This document shows, piece by piece, positions 34,491 through 43,843 of a stretch of 64,000 bases of DNA. The notes under the pieces were generated by a model that was given only the letters and a program-made list of their open reading frames with translations, was not told the DNA's origin and did not search any database. Each line of letters opens with the position of its first letter. The first letter of the stretch is position 1. The translations under genes and the position numbers were made by a program. The stretch lies in NCBI GenBank assembly GCA_052118065.1, contig JBQKHY010000003.1:1-64000 (forward strand). Reading direction: 5' to 3'. This stretch comes from Ruminococcoides sp052118065. GTDB lineage: Bacteria; Bacillota; Clostridia; Oscillospirales; Acutalibacteraceae.

Positions 34491-35522
34491 ATGACTGATT
34501 TAAAATCGATGAATTTACAAGAAATTGAAGAACTTATTTCATCATTAAATTGCCCAAAATTTAGAGCAAAACAAATATTCCAATGGATAAACAAAGGTGT
34601 AACTTCCTTTGATGAAATGAAAAACGTACCAAAGGACTTAAAAGAAAAGTTAAGAGAATATTGTTACATTTCTGTTGCATATATTGAAAAAAAGCAAATT
34701 TCACGGTATGATGGTACAGTTAAGTATTTGTTTAAATTTAATGACGAACAGTGTGTTGAGTCTGTTGTGATGAGTTATCACCACGGACACACAATCTGTA
34801 TATCAACTCAAGTAGGTTGCAAAATGGGTTGTAAGTTCTGTGCAACAGGTAAGCAAGGTTTTACAAGAAACCTTACTGCCGGTGAAATGATTGCCCAGAT
34901 AGAATCAGCCCAAAAGGACCTTAACATAAGAATTTCCAATATTGTTCTTATGGGTATGGGTGAACCTCTTGATAACTATGATAATGTAATGAAGTTCCTT
35001 GATTTAGTTTCATCAGATGATGGTCTAAATATCGGAAAGAGGCATATTACCTTATCAACCTGTGGTATTGTTCCGAGAATTTATGATTTGGCTGATAGAA
35101 AGTTACAGATTACACTTTCTGTTTCTCTCCATGCACCAACCGATAAAATGAGAAGTGCAACAATGCCAATTAACGATGCTTATAAAATTGATGAGCTTAT
35201 GAAAGCCATCAAGTATTATATAGATAAAACCAATCGTAGAGTAAGTTTTGAATATGCTATGATTGATGGTGTAAACGATAGTGACGAAGCAGCTAACCTG
35301 CTTGGTAACTTAATAAAAGGGATGCTTTGTCATGTTAACCTAATTCCTGTAAATGATGTTACAGGTAATGATTATCGTAAGAGTAACAAGGATAGGTTAA
35401 TATCATTTACAAATGTACTTGCTAAATATGGTATCACTGCTACTGTAAGAAGAACTTTAGGCAGTGACATTGATGCAAGTTGTGGACAACTAAAAGGTAA
35501 GCACAAGAAAGGAGGAAAGTAA
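34491..35522 (+). CDS. rlmN: dual-specificity rRNA/tRNA m2A methyltransferase RlmN
   Basis: Radical SAM enzyme, 343 aa, adding a C2 methyl to A2503 of 23S rRNA and A37 of some tRNAs. The [4Fe-4S] cysteines are C110, C114 and C117 in CKMGCKFC; the glycine-rich GMGEPLDNYDNV and C-terminal cysteine (DIDASCGQLKGKH) complete the family pattern. ATG follows rsmB's stop directly. Confidence 0.95.
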   Translation: MTDLKSMNLQEIEELISSLNCPKFRAKQIFQWINKGVTSFDEMKNVPKDLKEKLREYCYISVAYIEKKQISRYDGTVKYLFKFNDEQCVESVVMSYHHGHTICISTQVGCKMGCKFCATGKQGFTRNLTAGEMIAQIESAQKDLNIRISNIVLMGMGEPLDNYDNVMKFLDLVSSDDGLNIGKRHITLSTCGIVPRIYDLADRKLQITLSVSLHAPTDKMRSATMPINDAYKIDELMKAIKYYIDKTNRRVSFEYAMIDGVNDSDEAANLLGNLIKGMLCHVNLIPVNDVTGNDYRKSNKDRLISFTNVLAKYGITATVRRTLGSDIDASCGQLKGKHKKGGK

Positions 35523-35524
35523 TC

Positions 35525-36250
35525 TTGAATATACACAGTAAAACAGATAAAGGACTTGTCAGAAACGATAATCAGGATTATTGTCTTTCAGGAAAAATGT
35601 GTGACGGTGCAGTATGGGCTGTAGTTTGTGACGGTATGGGTGGTGCTAATGGTGGCCACACAGCCTCAACAACTGCTTGTGAATATATAGCTAGAGAAAT
35701 GAAAAATCTTTATACCAGTGATTTCACAAACGAAGAACTATATGCATTACTTACAAACATAGTTTCCGGTGCAAACCTTGAAGTTTATAATTTAGCTCAA
35801 AAAAATATTGAACTTATCGGAATGGGCACTACTTGTGAGTGCGTATTCCTAAGGGACAATATTCTTCATATTGTACATATAGGTGACTCAAGAACTTATC
35901 TTGTTCGTAATCAAAAGGCTTATCAGCTTACTAAGGACCATTCTTTAGTTCAAGAAATGGTAAGTCGTGGAGAAATTACAGAGGAAGAGGCTTTGGTTCA
36001 TCCTAACAAAAACTTTATTACCAGAGCAATCGGTGTAAAGAATACTATCAAAGTGGATTATACTCAGTATGAATATAAACCGGGTGATATTGTTATTATT
36101 TGTACCGATGGCTTAACTAATTGTGTCAGCAAAGAGGGTATTGCAGAAGTTGTAAACAATAACCCTAAGAATCAGATTACTGACAAATTAGTTGAAGAAG
36201 CTAAATTCGGTGGTGGCACAGATAACATTACCGTTATTACAATATATTAA
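35525..36250 (+). CDS. PP2C-type serine/threonine phosphatase (Stp/PrpC)
   Basis: 241 aa. Metal-binding motifs: RNDNQDY at 13-19, VCDGMGGANGGH at about 34-45, IGDSRTYLV, ICTDGLTNCV and the closing GGGTDNITV. It reverses phosphorylation by the PASTA kinase encoded next. The start is TTG 35525 behind AAGGAGG (35509-35515); no ATG fits. Cytosolic. Confidence 0.93.
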   Translation: MNIHSKTDKGLVRNDNQDYCLSGKMCDGAVWAVVCDGMGGANGGHTASTTACEYIAREMKNLYTSDFTNEELYALLTNIVSGANLEVYNLAQKNIELIGMGTTCECVFLRDNILHIVHIGDSRTYLVRNQKAYQLTKDHSLVQEMVSRGEITEEEALVHPNKNFITRAIGVKNTIKVDYTQYEYKPGDIVIICTDGLTNCVSKEGIAEVVNNNPKNQITDKLVEEAKFGGGTDNITVITIY

Positions 36251-36262
36251 GGAGGAAGAGTT

Positions 36263-38404
36263 ATGATAGATAAGTACACAGGCAAAAAGCTTGATGGCAG
36301 ATACGAAATTCATGAACTTATCGGTGTTGGTGGTATGGCCAATGTTTATAGATGTTACGATACTGTTGACGATAGAGAAGTTGCAATCAAAATTCTAAAG
36401 GATGAATTTCTTGATAATGCTGATTTTATTAGAAGATTTAAGAACGAAAGTAAATCTATTGCTGTTCTTTCACATCCAAACATTGTAAGGGTTTATGATG
36501 TTTCTTTCGGTGATATGATTCAGTATATTGTTATGGAATATATTGATGGTATTACTCTTAAGGAATATATTGCTCAGCAAGGTGTAATTAAGTGGAAAGA
36601 AGCTTTACACTTAACAACTCAGATACTTAGAGCTTTACAACATGCTCATGAAAAAGGTATTGTTCACCGTGATATTAAGCCACAGAACATTATGCTACTT
36701 CAGGACGGTACTATCAAGGTAACAGACTTTGGTATTGCCCGTAACTTTAATTCAGCTACAAGAACAATGACAGAACAAGCAATCGGTTCTGTTCACTACA
36801 TAGCTCCTGAACAAGCAAAGGGTGGTAACACAGACGGTAAAACAGATATTTATTCTGTTGGTGTTATGATGTACGAAATGCTAACAGGTAAACTTCCTTT
36901 TGTAGCTGATAATGCAGTTTCTGTTGCTATTATGCAACTTCAGTCAACTCCTAAGCTACCAAGAGAAATTAATCCTGATATTCCACAAGGTCTTGAAGAA
37001 ATTACTCTTCATGCTATGCAGAAAGACCCTAAGGATAGATATGAGTCAGCTCAAGCAATGCTTAATGATATTGACCGTTTCAGATTAAATCCAAGCATTG
37101 TATTTGGCTATAGTATTCCAAAGCCAATAGAACCCAAACCTGCTGATAAAAAGAAAGAAGCTAAGAAGAAAGACGAAACTAAGAGAATTTTTGAAGAAAA
37201 GAAAACTGATGATAATAAGGATTCTCAGAAGTTTGTTCCTGAAGATTTTGACAGTGAAGAACCGGAAAAGAAAGTTAGATCAAAGAAAAAGTCTGCAATT
37301 TTAGGTGTTGTAGCATCATTTATAATTTGTCTAATCGGTTTTGGTATTTACTTTGTAACTTCTTCATTCTCGAATACTAATGCAGATACAGATGTTCCAA
37401 ACTATGTTGGCAAAACAATCCTTGATGTTAAGCAAGATGACAATAAAGAGAACTTTGTTTTTCAGCTAGACTTTGAATATGACTCAACTAAAAAGGAAGG
37501 TGTTATCCTTTCTCAGCAACCGGAAGCAGATTCAAAGAAAGTTAAGAAAGGCTCAACTATTCAGCTAACTGTTAACGGTAAAAACTCCGATGTAACAGTT
37601 CCTCATCTTCTAAATACAACAGAAGAAGATGCTATTAAGGAACTGGAGTCAAGAAACCTTGTACCTGAGATTGTTTATGTACAAAGTGATGATGTTAATG
37701 TTGATTATGTATCATCAGAATTCCCTAATCCGGGACAGAAAACAACTATCGGTTCTTCAGTATATCTTTATGTTTCAAAAGGACCTGCCGAAAAGAAAGT
37801 TAAAATTCCTGATGTAACAGGTAAAGATATTTCAGAGGCTAAGGAAATTCTTGAAAGTAAAGGCCTATATGTAGAATACGAATATGACGAAAACAGTTAT
37901 GAAGAAAAGGATACTGTTATTAGACAAAATCCTTTACAGGGTGGTACTGTAAAGAAAGGCTACACAGTAAAACTTGTTCTTTCAGGTGGTAAAAAGGATG
38001 CTCAGTCAATTCAGATTGATGTTCAGTTGCCAAAGGATGAAACAAACAGTGTTTCACTACAGGTTGTATTTGACGGTAATGTATTTACAACAACAAATGT
38101 TATTCCATCAGAACTAAAGACATATAGCTTTACTTTAACAGGTACAGAAACTGACTCAAAGGTTAAGGTATATCTAAACGGTCAGCTATATCAGGAATAT
38201 ACAATTGACTTCCAAAATAAAAACGCAACTCCAACATATCATGACTATGTAGTTGCTACAACTACAACATCAGCACCTCCTACTACTCAGGAAGATACTA
38301 CTGTTGCACCTACTCAGGATATAACAACAGTTCCACAAGATACAACAAACTATTACACAGAGACAACTCAAGATCCACAACCTACTACTGCTCCGGCATA
38401 TTAA
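36263..38404 (+). CDS. prkC: PASTA-domain serine/threonine kinase (PrkC/Stk1 type)
   Basis: 713 aa transmembrane receptor kinase sensing peptidoglycan. Kinase domain 1-275: G-loop GVGGMANVY, Lys42 region VAIKILK, HRDIKPQN, DFG, and an APEQ motif. A Lys-rich juxtamembrane linker, one membrane helix (about 350-372), three PASTA repeats (about 378-575), a beta domain (to about 660) and a final Thr/Pro/Gln-rich tail. It follows the phosphatase by 12 bp and precedes rsgA, the classical order. Confidence 0.94.
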   Translation: MIDKYTGKKLDGRYEIHELIGVGGMANVYRCYDTVDDREVAIKILKDEFLDNADFIRRFKNESKSIAVLSHPNIVRVYDVSFGDMIQYIVMEYIDGITLKEYIAQQGVIKWKEALHLTTQILRALQHAHEKGIVHRDIKPQNIMLLQDGTIKVTDFGIARNFNSATRTMTEQAIGSVHYIAPEQAKGGNTDGKTDIYSVGVMMYEMLTGKLPFVADNAVSVAIMQLQSTPKLPREINPDIPQGLEEITLHAMQKDPKDRYESAQAMLNDIDRFRLNPSIVFGYSIPKPIEPKPADKKKEAKKKDETKRIFEEKKTDDNKDSQKFVPEDFDSEEPEKKVRSKKKSAILGVVASFIICLIGFGIYFVTSSFSNTNADTDVPNYVGKTILDVKQDDNKENFVFQLDFEYDSTKKEGVILSQQPEADSKKVKKGSTIQLTVNGKNSDVTVPHLLNTTEEDAIKELESRNLVPEIVYVQSDDVNVDYVSSEFPNPGQKTTIGSSVYLYVSKGPAEKKVKIPDVTGKDISEAKEILESKGLYVEYEYDENSYEEKDTVIRQNPLQGGTVKKGYTVKLVLSGGKKDAQSIQIDVQLPKDETNSVSLQVVFDGNVFTTTNVIPSELKTYSFTLTGTETDSKVKVYLNGQLYQEYTIDFQNKNATPTYHDYVVATTTTSAPPTTQEDTTVAPTQDITTVPQDTTNYYTETTQDPQPTTAPAY

Positions 38405-38416
38405 AGGTGTTTTTTA

Positions 38417-39304
38417 ATGAATAGTGTAGAGGGTAGAATTTTTAAAGCAATCAGTGGTTTCTATTATGTAGAAACCACTGACAATACATATGAATGTAAA
38501 GCCAGAGGTTCTTTCCGTAAAAAAGGCAACTCACCTGTAGTTGGAGATTTAGTTACAATCTCTATTCCCGAAACCGGTTATCCTACTGTTGAAGAAATAC
38601 ATGAGAGAAAGAACTCTATTATTAGACCACCAATGGCTAATATAGATACATTGGTTATAGTTTGCAGTACAGTTTCTCCTGCACCAAACTATACGGTTAT
38701 TGATAAGATGACTGCAACTGCCGTTTATAATAATATTGAACCGGTTATTGTAATCTCAAAGTCAGACATAAAAAGTGGTGAAGAAATATTTAATATTTAC
38801 AACAGTACAGGTATCAAGACTATACTTTATTCTTCTGTTACAGGGGAAGGTGTAGATGAAATATATTCACTTTTACCTAACAAAATTACTGCCTTTATCG
38901 GTAACAGTGGTGTCGGTAAGTCAACTTTACTTAATAAGCTATTTCCTGATTTCCGGCTAAAAACAGGAGAAGTTAGTGATAAACTTGGCAGAGGTCGTCA
39001 CACAACAAGAACTGTTGAATTGCTTAAATTCAATGGTGGTTATGTTTGTGATACACCGGGTTTTTCAACTATGCAGCTTGAGAAATTTAATATTCAAGAC
39101 AAAACACAACTTCAATATATGTTTCCTGAATTTGAAGATTATATCGGTCAGTGTAAGTTTACCTCATGTAGCCATACTTGTGAAAAGGGTTGTGCTATTC
39201 TACAAATGGTAGAAGGAGGCAAAATCCAAAAATCACGACACAATAGCTATGTTGATATGTATAATGAAATAAAAGACATTAAAGAATGGGAGAGAAGAAA
39301 ATGA
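38417..39304 (+). CDS. rsgA: ribosome small-subunit GTPase RsgA
   Basis: 295 aa. An OB-fold at the N-terminus, circularly permuted GTPase with GNSGVGKSTLLNKL (G1), DTPGFS (G3) and the early G4 (VISKSD), then a zinc knuckle CKFTSCSHTCEKGCA. Helps mature the 30S subunit. It ends by overlapping the next start (ATGA). An rpe gene, often found after rsgA, is absent here. Confidence 0.94.
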   Translation: MNSVEGRIFKAISGFYYVETTDNTYECKARGSFRKKGNSPVVGDLVTISIPETGYPTVEEIHERKNSIIRPPMANIDTLVIVCSTVSPAPNYTVIDKMTATAVYNNIEPVIVISKSDIKSGEEIFNIYNSTGIKTILYSSVTGEGVDEIYSLLPNKITAFIGNSGVGKSTLLNKLFPDFRLKTGEVSDKLGRGRHTTRTVELLKFNGGYVCDTPGFSTMQLEKFNIQDKTQLQYMFPEFEDYIGQCKFTSCSHTCEKGCAILQMVEGGKIQKSRHNSYVDMYNEIKDIKEWERRK

Positions 39305-39924
39305 GATGTGTAATTATTTCCGGTTCACCGGATACTAATGTAGAAGAAATAAAAAGCCTTTGTACAAGTGATGACTTTATTGTTTGTGCTGACTCAGGTT
39401 ATTCTTTTGCAAAGAAAGCAGGTCTAACTCCAAACCTAATTATCGGTGACTTTGATTCACTAAAGGAAGAACTACCACAGAACACAGAAGTTGTTAAGCT
39501 AAATACCCATAAGGATGATACTGATACAGAACATTGTGTAATGGAATGTATCCGTAGAGGCTATAAGGACTTCTTACTTCTAGGTTCAATTGGTGGCAGA
39601 ACCGACCATACATTTGCAAATATTGCAACTCTGGCATTTCTCTCAGAATATAACTATAACGGTATTGCAAGGAACAACGGTGAGGAAATTCGTATTCTAA
39701 AGGAAGGTTCATACGAAATGAACAACAAGAAAGGTCTTATTTTCTCAGTGTTCCCTTATGGTTGTGAAAGTGTAAATGTTACATATAAAGGTGCAGAATA
39801 TATGCTAAACAACAAGACTTTAACATATAATGTATCTCGTGGTATTAGCAATGTTTTTGTTGATGATGAAGCAGAAATCACAATCAACAGAGGCAGAGCA
39901 ATTCTATTAACTTATTATAAATAA
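39301..39924 (+). CDS. thiamine pyrophosphokinase
   Basis: 207 aa, converts thiamine and ATP to thiamine diphosphate, the effector of the riboswitch near 41.4 kb. Typical blocks are VCADSGYSFAKKAG, IIGDFDSLKEELP, HKDDTDTEHCVME and LGSIGGRTDHTFANI. I start at ATG 39301, overlapping the rsgA stop; an in-frame ATG at 39286 lacks a ribosome-binding site. Having this kinase means the cell can use imported thiamine directly. Confidence 0.92.
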   Translation: MRCVIISGSPDTNVEEIKSLCTSDDFIVCADSGYSFAKKAGLTPNLIIGDFDSLKEELPQNTEVVKLNTHKDDTDTEHCVMECIRRGYKDFLLLGSIGGRTDHTFANIATLAFLSEYNYNGIARNNGEEIRILKEGSYEMNNKKGLIFSVFPYGCESVNVTYKGAEYMLNNKTLTYNVSRGISNVFVDDEAEITINRGRAILLTYYK

Positions 39925-39933
39925 GAGGTTTTT

Positions 39934-40638
39934 ATGCTATACAATATGTGTGGTTTATATGTTTATTATGAACCAAAATATATCCAGACAATTACTCGTT
40001 CTGAAAAATATTTAGCAGAAAATCAAAACTTAAAACCAGACATAACTTTAAATGTTACAGAAGAAAGGATTGATAACTATATCCTTTCTTTTCCTCATTT
40101 ATCAAGGTCACTTGCAGAGTATATAATTTACGGAATGTTATTTTATGAAGCAATCTTAGATTATGACGGAATACTTCTACATTCATCAGCAATTTCTGTT
40201 GATAATGAAGCCTATCTTTTTACTGCAAACAGTGGTATCGGAAAGTCAACTCATTGTGCTTTATGGATGAAGTATTTTGGTGACAGAGCCGTTATGATAA
40301 ATGATGACAAACCGGTTATCAGAATAATTGATAATAAGATATATGCTTGTGGTACACCTTTTTCAGGAAAACATGATATTAATAAAAATATTTTAGTACC
40401 ATTAAAAGGTATTTGTTGTATTAATCAAGGCAAAGAAAATGTTATCAATAAAATATCTACCAAGAAAGCAATTGGAAAGTTTTTACCACAAACACTTTGT
40501 ATTAATGATAAAGATAAAATGTCAAGTCTATTAACTGTACTTGATAAAATTCTCAGCAATGTAAGTGTGTATGAACTGTTTTGTGACATTTCCGAAGAAG
40601 CAGTAAAAACATCTTATAATATGATGAGCAAAAATTAG
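39934..40638 (+). CDS. HPr kinase-like P-loop protein of unknown function
   Basis: 234 aa. A P-loop TANSGIGKSTHCALW near residue 95 and a downstream NDDKPVIR region resemble the HprK/PEP-carboxykinase-like fold, but the chain lacks the full HPr kinase layout. Similar small proteins are seen as accessory proteins in peptide-modification (PqqD/lasso type) clusters and as singletons in gut Clostridia; no such cluster is visible here. Cytosolic. The tenth base after the pyrophosphokinase stop begins it, so it is in the same run. Confidence 0.7.
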   Translation: MLYNMCGLYVYYEPKYIQTITRSEKYLAENQNLKPDITLNVTEERIDNYILSFPHLSRSLAEYIIYGMLFYEAILDYDGILLHSSAISVDNEAYLFTANSGIGKSTHCALWMKYFGDRAVMINDDKPVIRIIDNKIYACGTPFSGKHDINKNILVPLKGICCINQGKENVINKISTKKAIGKFLPQTLCINDKDKMSSLLTVLDKILSNVSVYELFCDISEEAVKTSYNMMSKN

Positions 40639-40648
40639 TGGTGATATT

Positions 40649-41134
40649 ATGGCAAAGAAACAAGAAAAAACTAATGTAATGAGAATTCTTGACCAAAAGA
40701 AAATTCAGTATTCTCACTATGCTTATGATAATACAAAACTTAACGCAGAAGAAGTGGCAAATGCTCTTAATCAAGAAGTAGGCAAAGTTTTCAAAACCCT
40801 AGTAACAGTTGGCAAAAGTAAAGAACATTATGTTTTTGTTGTACCGGCAAATAAAGAACTTGATTTAAAGAAAGCTGCTAAAGCTGCAAAAGAAAAGTCA
40901 ATAGAGATGATTCACCAAAAGGAACTTTTACCACTAACAGGATATATCCATGGTGGTTGTTCACCAATCGGTATGAAAAAGCAGTTTAAAACTTTTATCC
41001 ATAAGACTGCTAATGATTATGATACTATCTACTTTTCAGCAGGTAGGGTAGGTAACCAGGTTGAGTTGCCACTATCTTCATTACAAAAGGTAATTCCTGT
41101 TGAAGTAGCAGATATTATAAAAGATAATTCTTGA
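40649..41134 (+). CDS. ybaK: YbaK/EbsC-type Cys-tRNA(Pro) deacylase
   Basis: 161 aa. The YbaK fold is shown by VFKTLVTVG, the catalytic lysine in that block, and GGCSPIGMKKQF with FSAGRVGNQVEL near the end. Hydrolyses Cys wrongly attached to tRNA-Pro. Last gene of the sixteen-gene run; no terminator is seen before the tRNA-Ala promoter. Confidence 0.92.
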   Translation: MAKKQEKTNVMRILDQKKIQYSHYAYDNTKLNAEEVANALNQEVGKVFKTLVTVGKSKEHYVFVVPANKELDLKKAAKAAKEKSIEMIHQKELLPLTGYIHGGCSPIGMKKQFKTFIHKTANDYDTIYFSAGRVGNQVELPLSSLQKVIPVEVADIIKDNS

Positions 41135-41159
41135 TTTTTTCATTACCTTGTGATAGAAT
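41131..41159 (+). promoter_or_regulatory. promoter of tRNA-Ala
   Basis: TTGATT at 41131-41136, 17 bp, TAGAAT at 41154-41159 with the extended TGTGA. Confidence 0.75.
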
Positions 41160-41172
41160 TATCTTATCGAAT

Positions 41173-41248
41173 GGGGATGTAGCTCAGCTGGGAGAGTACC
41201 ACAATGGCATTGTGGGAGTCGAGGGTTCGAGCCCCTTCATCTCCACCA
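41173..41248 (+). tRNA. tRNA-Ala (anticodon GGC)
   Basis: 76 nt with encoded CCA. Acceptor stem GGGGATG/CATCTCC has the G3-U70 pair that marks alanine tRNA. The anticodon loop ATGGCAT gives GGC, and the T-arm contains GGTTCGAGCCC. Confidence 0.96.
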
Positions 41249-41256
41249 AAGAAAAG

Positions 41257-41298
41257 CCCATAGGTAAGCCACTTTTAGCTAACCTATGGGTATTTTTT
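41257..41298 (+). terminator. intrinsic terminator of tRNA-Ala
   Basis: CCCATAGGT / ACCTATGGG stem, then TATTTTTT. Confidence 0.88.
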
Positions 41299-41403
41299 AT
41301 TTCTTTAAAAGAAAACGGCAAAAAAACGGCGTAAAAAGTAAAATAAAATCATATACTATTGAAAATAATAATAAATAAGAGTATAATATTATTAAAGTAA
41401 AAA

Positions 41404-41494
41404 TTATGGGAGCTTGTGTTACAGGCTGAGAGGAAGATATAATCTTCGACCAATACCTGATTTGGATAATGCCATCGTAGGGAAATATGATTAT
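41404..41494 (+). promoter_or_regulatory. TPP (THI-element) riboswitch
   Basis: Contains the conserved core in order: GGGAGC, GCTGAGA, ACCTGATTTGGATAAT, GCCATCGTAGGGAA. Binds thiamine diphosphate and controls the thiSGH operon through the terminator right after it. Confidence 0.96.
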
Positions 41495-41503
41495 TGTATT
41501 TTG

Positions 41504-41538
41504 AGAAGTTACCCAAACATAGGGTAACTTCTTTTTTT
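41504..41538 (+). terminator. riboswitch-controlled terminator
   Basis: AGAAGTTACCC / GGGTAACTTCT 11-bp stem with T6, placed between the aptamer and thiS: transcription stops when thiamine diphosphate is bound. Confidence 0.92.
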
Positions 41539-41557
41539 ACTTGTAGGAGGTGTAAAA

Positions 41558-41752
41558 GTGGTAACAATTAACGGTAAAGAAGTTGATATGTCAGGCAAAA
41601 CTATTTCACAGTATCTTGAAATTGCAAATTATAACCCAAAGACTATTGCAGTTGAATGTAATGAAGTAATTATCTCAAAGGCTGATTATGATACAACTGT
41701 ACTAAAAGATGGTGATGTAGTAGAAGTTGTTAGCTTTATGGGTGGAGGCTAA
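41558..41752 (+). CDS. thiS: sulfur carrier protein ThiS
   Basis: 64 aa ubiquitin-like protein ending in Gly-Gly (FMGGG), whose C-terminus becomes a thiocarboxylate and donates sulfur to the thiazole ring. Start is GTG 41558 behind TAGGAGG. First gene after the riboswitch. No thiF adenylating gene follows in this operon. Confidence 0.95.
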   Translation: MVTINGKEVDMSGKTISQYLEIANYNPKTIAVECNEVIISKADYDTTVLKDGDVVEVVSFMGGG

Positions 41753-41805
41753 ATTCTAAAAGTAATAAAAACAAACTTGATATATATTGAAAGAAGGAAA
41801 TTATA

Positions 41806-42576
41806 ATGGAAAATGATAAGCTTATCATTGGTGGTCATGAATTTAACTCAAGATTTATTTTAGGTTCAGGTAAGTATTCTATGAAACTTATTGACTCAGC
41901 TATTAAGGATGCAGGTGCTGAAATTATTACACTTGCAGTTCGTAGAGCCAATACTAAGGAACAAGAAAATATTCTTGATTATATTCCAAAGGGTGTTACA
42001 TTGCTACCTAATACAAGTGGTGCCAGAAATGCTGATGAAGCAGTAAGAATTGCAAGACTAGCAAGAGAAATTGGTTGTGGTAACTTTGTAAAGATTGAAA
42101 TTATGAGAGATAGTAAGTACCTACTTCCTGATAACCAAGAAACAATTAAGGCTACGGAAATCCTGGCAAAAGAGGGTTTTGTTGTAATGCCTTATATGTA
42201 TCCTGACCTAAATGTTGCTCGTGATTTAGTTAATGCCGGTGCAGCATCAATTATGCCTTTAGCTTCACCAATCGGTTCAAATAAAGGTCTAGCTACCAAA
42301 GACTTCATCCAAATTCTAATTGATGAAATTGATTTACCTATTATTGTAGATGCCGGTATCGGTAAACCTTCTCAGGCTTGTGAAGCAATGGAAATGGGTG
42401 CATCAGCAATTATGGCAAATACTGCATTAGCTACTGCCGGTGACTTACCATTAATGGCATCAGCATTTAAGAATGCAATTGAAGCCGGTAGAAAGGCATA
42501 CCTATCAGGTTTAGGCAGAGTTCTAACTCGTGGTGCGTCTTCTTCAGACCCGTTAACAGGTTTCTTACGTAACTAA
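41806..42576 (+). CDS. thiG: thiazole synthase
   Basis: 256 aa (beta/alpha)8 enzyme that joins DXP, glycine imine and ThiS sulfur. Signature blocks are SRFILGSGKY at residues 15-24, LLPNTSGARNADEAVR, VMPYMYPDLNVARDL, IVDAGIGKPSQA and MANTALATAGDLP. Complete and standard length. Confidence 0.96.
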   Translation: MENDKLIIGGHEFNSRFILGSGKYSMKLIDSAIKDAGAEIITLAVRRANTKEQENILDYIPKGVTLLPNTSGARNADEAVRIARLAREIGCGNFVKIEIMRDSKYLLPDNQETIKATEILAKEGFVVMPYMYPDLNVARDLVNAGAASIMPLASPIGSNKGLATKDFIQILIDEIDLPIIVDAGIGKPSQACEAMEMGASAIMANTALATAGDLPLMASAFKNAIEAGRKAYLSGLGRVLTRGASSSDPLTGFLRN

Positions 42577-42589
42577 GAGGTGACTATTA

Positions 42590-43843
42590 ATGGAAAACGA
42601 ATTTTTAATTGACTCAGAGTTTTTGTCACCAAAAGCACTTGAAAAGAAACATAGACTGGAGAATGACCCATCCTACCGTAAAAATCATATGGAATATATG
42701 GAGGGTATGGAAGTTATTGAGTCAGATGTTTGTAAGAATGTAATGGACCATATGAATTCTTATGACTATTCAAAATATACTGCAAAAGATGTAAGAAAAG
42801 CACTTGAACATGAAACTTGTTCTATAGAGGATTTTAAAGCACTTTTATCACCTGCAGCAGAACCATTCCTAGAACAAATGGCTCAGAGAGCAAGAGTAGA
42901 AACAAGTAAGCATTTTGGCAATACCGTATATATGTTTACACCGTTATACATAGCAAACTATTGCGAAAACTATTGTGTTTATTGTGGCTTTAACTGTTAC
43001 AATCACATTAATCGTATGAAACTTTCAATGGAACAAATTGAAAAAGAAATGAAGGTTATTGCCGATAGTGGTATGGAAGAAATTTTGATTCTTACCGGTG
43101 AAAGCAGAGGTCAAAGCAATGTAGAGTATATTGGTGAGGCTTGTAAATTAGCACGAAAGTATTTCCGTATGGTAGGACTTGAGATTTATCCTGTAAATAC
43201 TGATGAATATGAGTATCTTCATAAATGTGGTGCTGACTATGTAACAGTATTCCAAGAAACTTATGATACCGATAAATATGAGACACTTCACCTATTAGGT
43301 CATAAGAGAGTATGGCCATACCGTTTTGATGCTCAAGAAAGAGCATTAAGAGGTGGTATGAGAGGTGTTGCTTTTTCAGCACTTTTAGGATTATCGGATT
43401 TTAGAAAAGATGCTTTAGCAAGTGCACTTCATGTGTATTATTTACAGAGAAAGTACCCTCATGCTGAAATGTCCCTATCTTGTCCAAGACTTAGACCGAT
43501 TATCAATAATGAAAAGATTAATCCACTGGATGTACATGAAACTCAACTTTGCCAAATTCTATGTGCATATCGTATCTTTTTACCATATGTAGGTATTACA
43601 GTTTCTTCAAGAGAAAGTGCAGAATTTAGAAACGGTATTGTAAAGATAGCAGCAACAAAAGTTTCTGCCGGTGTATCAACAGGTATCGGTGACCATGAAA
43701 GTAAGTATAGTGGCAAAGAAACAGAAGAAGAACAAGGTGACGAACAGTTTGAAATTAATGATAACCGTAGCCTAAAGAAAATGTATGATGAAATTACAGA
43801 TGAAGGCCTGCAACCTGTTCTAAATGATTACCTATATGTCTGA
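42590..43843 (+). CDS. thiH: 2-iminoacetate synthase (radical SAM)
   Basis: 417 aa. Cleaves tyrosine to make dehydroglycine for ThiG. [4Fe-4S] cysteines C125, C129 and C132 in CENYCVYC; the SAM-binding region LILTGESRG follows. The anaerobic ThiH route fits a strict anaerobe. The next gene starts inside its end. Confidence 0.95.
   Translation: MENEFLIDSEFLSPKALEKKHRLENDPSYRKNHMEYMEGMEVIESDVCKNVMDHMNSYDYSKYTAKDVRKALEHETCSIEDFKALLSPAAEPFLEQMAQRARVETSKHFGNTVYMFTPLYIANYCENYCVYCGFNCYNHINRMKLSMEQIEKEMKVIADSGMEEILILTGESRGQSNVEYIGEACKLARKYFRMVGLEIYPVNTDEYEYLHKCGADYVTVFQETYDTDKYETLHLLGHKRVWPYRFDAQERALRGGMRGVAFSALLGLSDFRKDALASALHVYYLQRKYPHAEMSLSCPRLRPIINNEKINPLDVHETQLCQILCAYRIFLPYVGITVSSRESAEFRNGIVKIAATKVSAGVSTGIGDHESKYSGKETEEEQGDEQFEINDNRSLKKMYDEITDEGLQPVLNDYLYV

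Noticed and set aside
41131..41334. A 67-codon open frame over the tRNA-Ala region
   Set aside because: It reads through the whole tRNA and its terminator; its protein has no family character.
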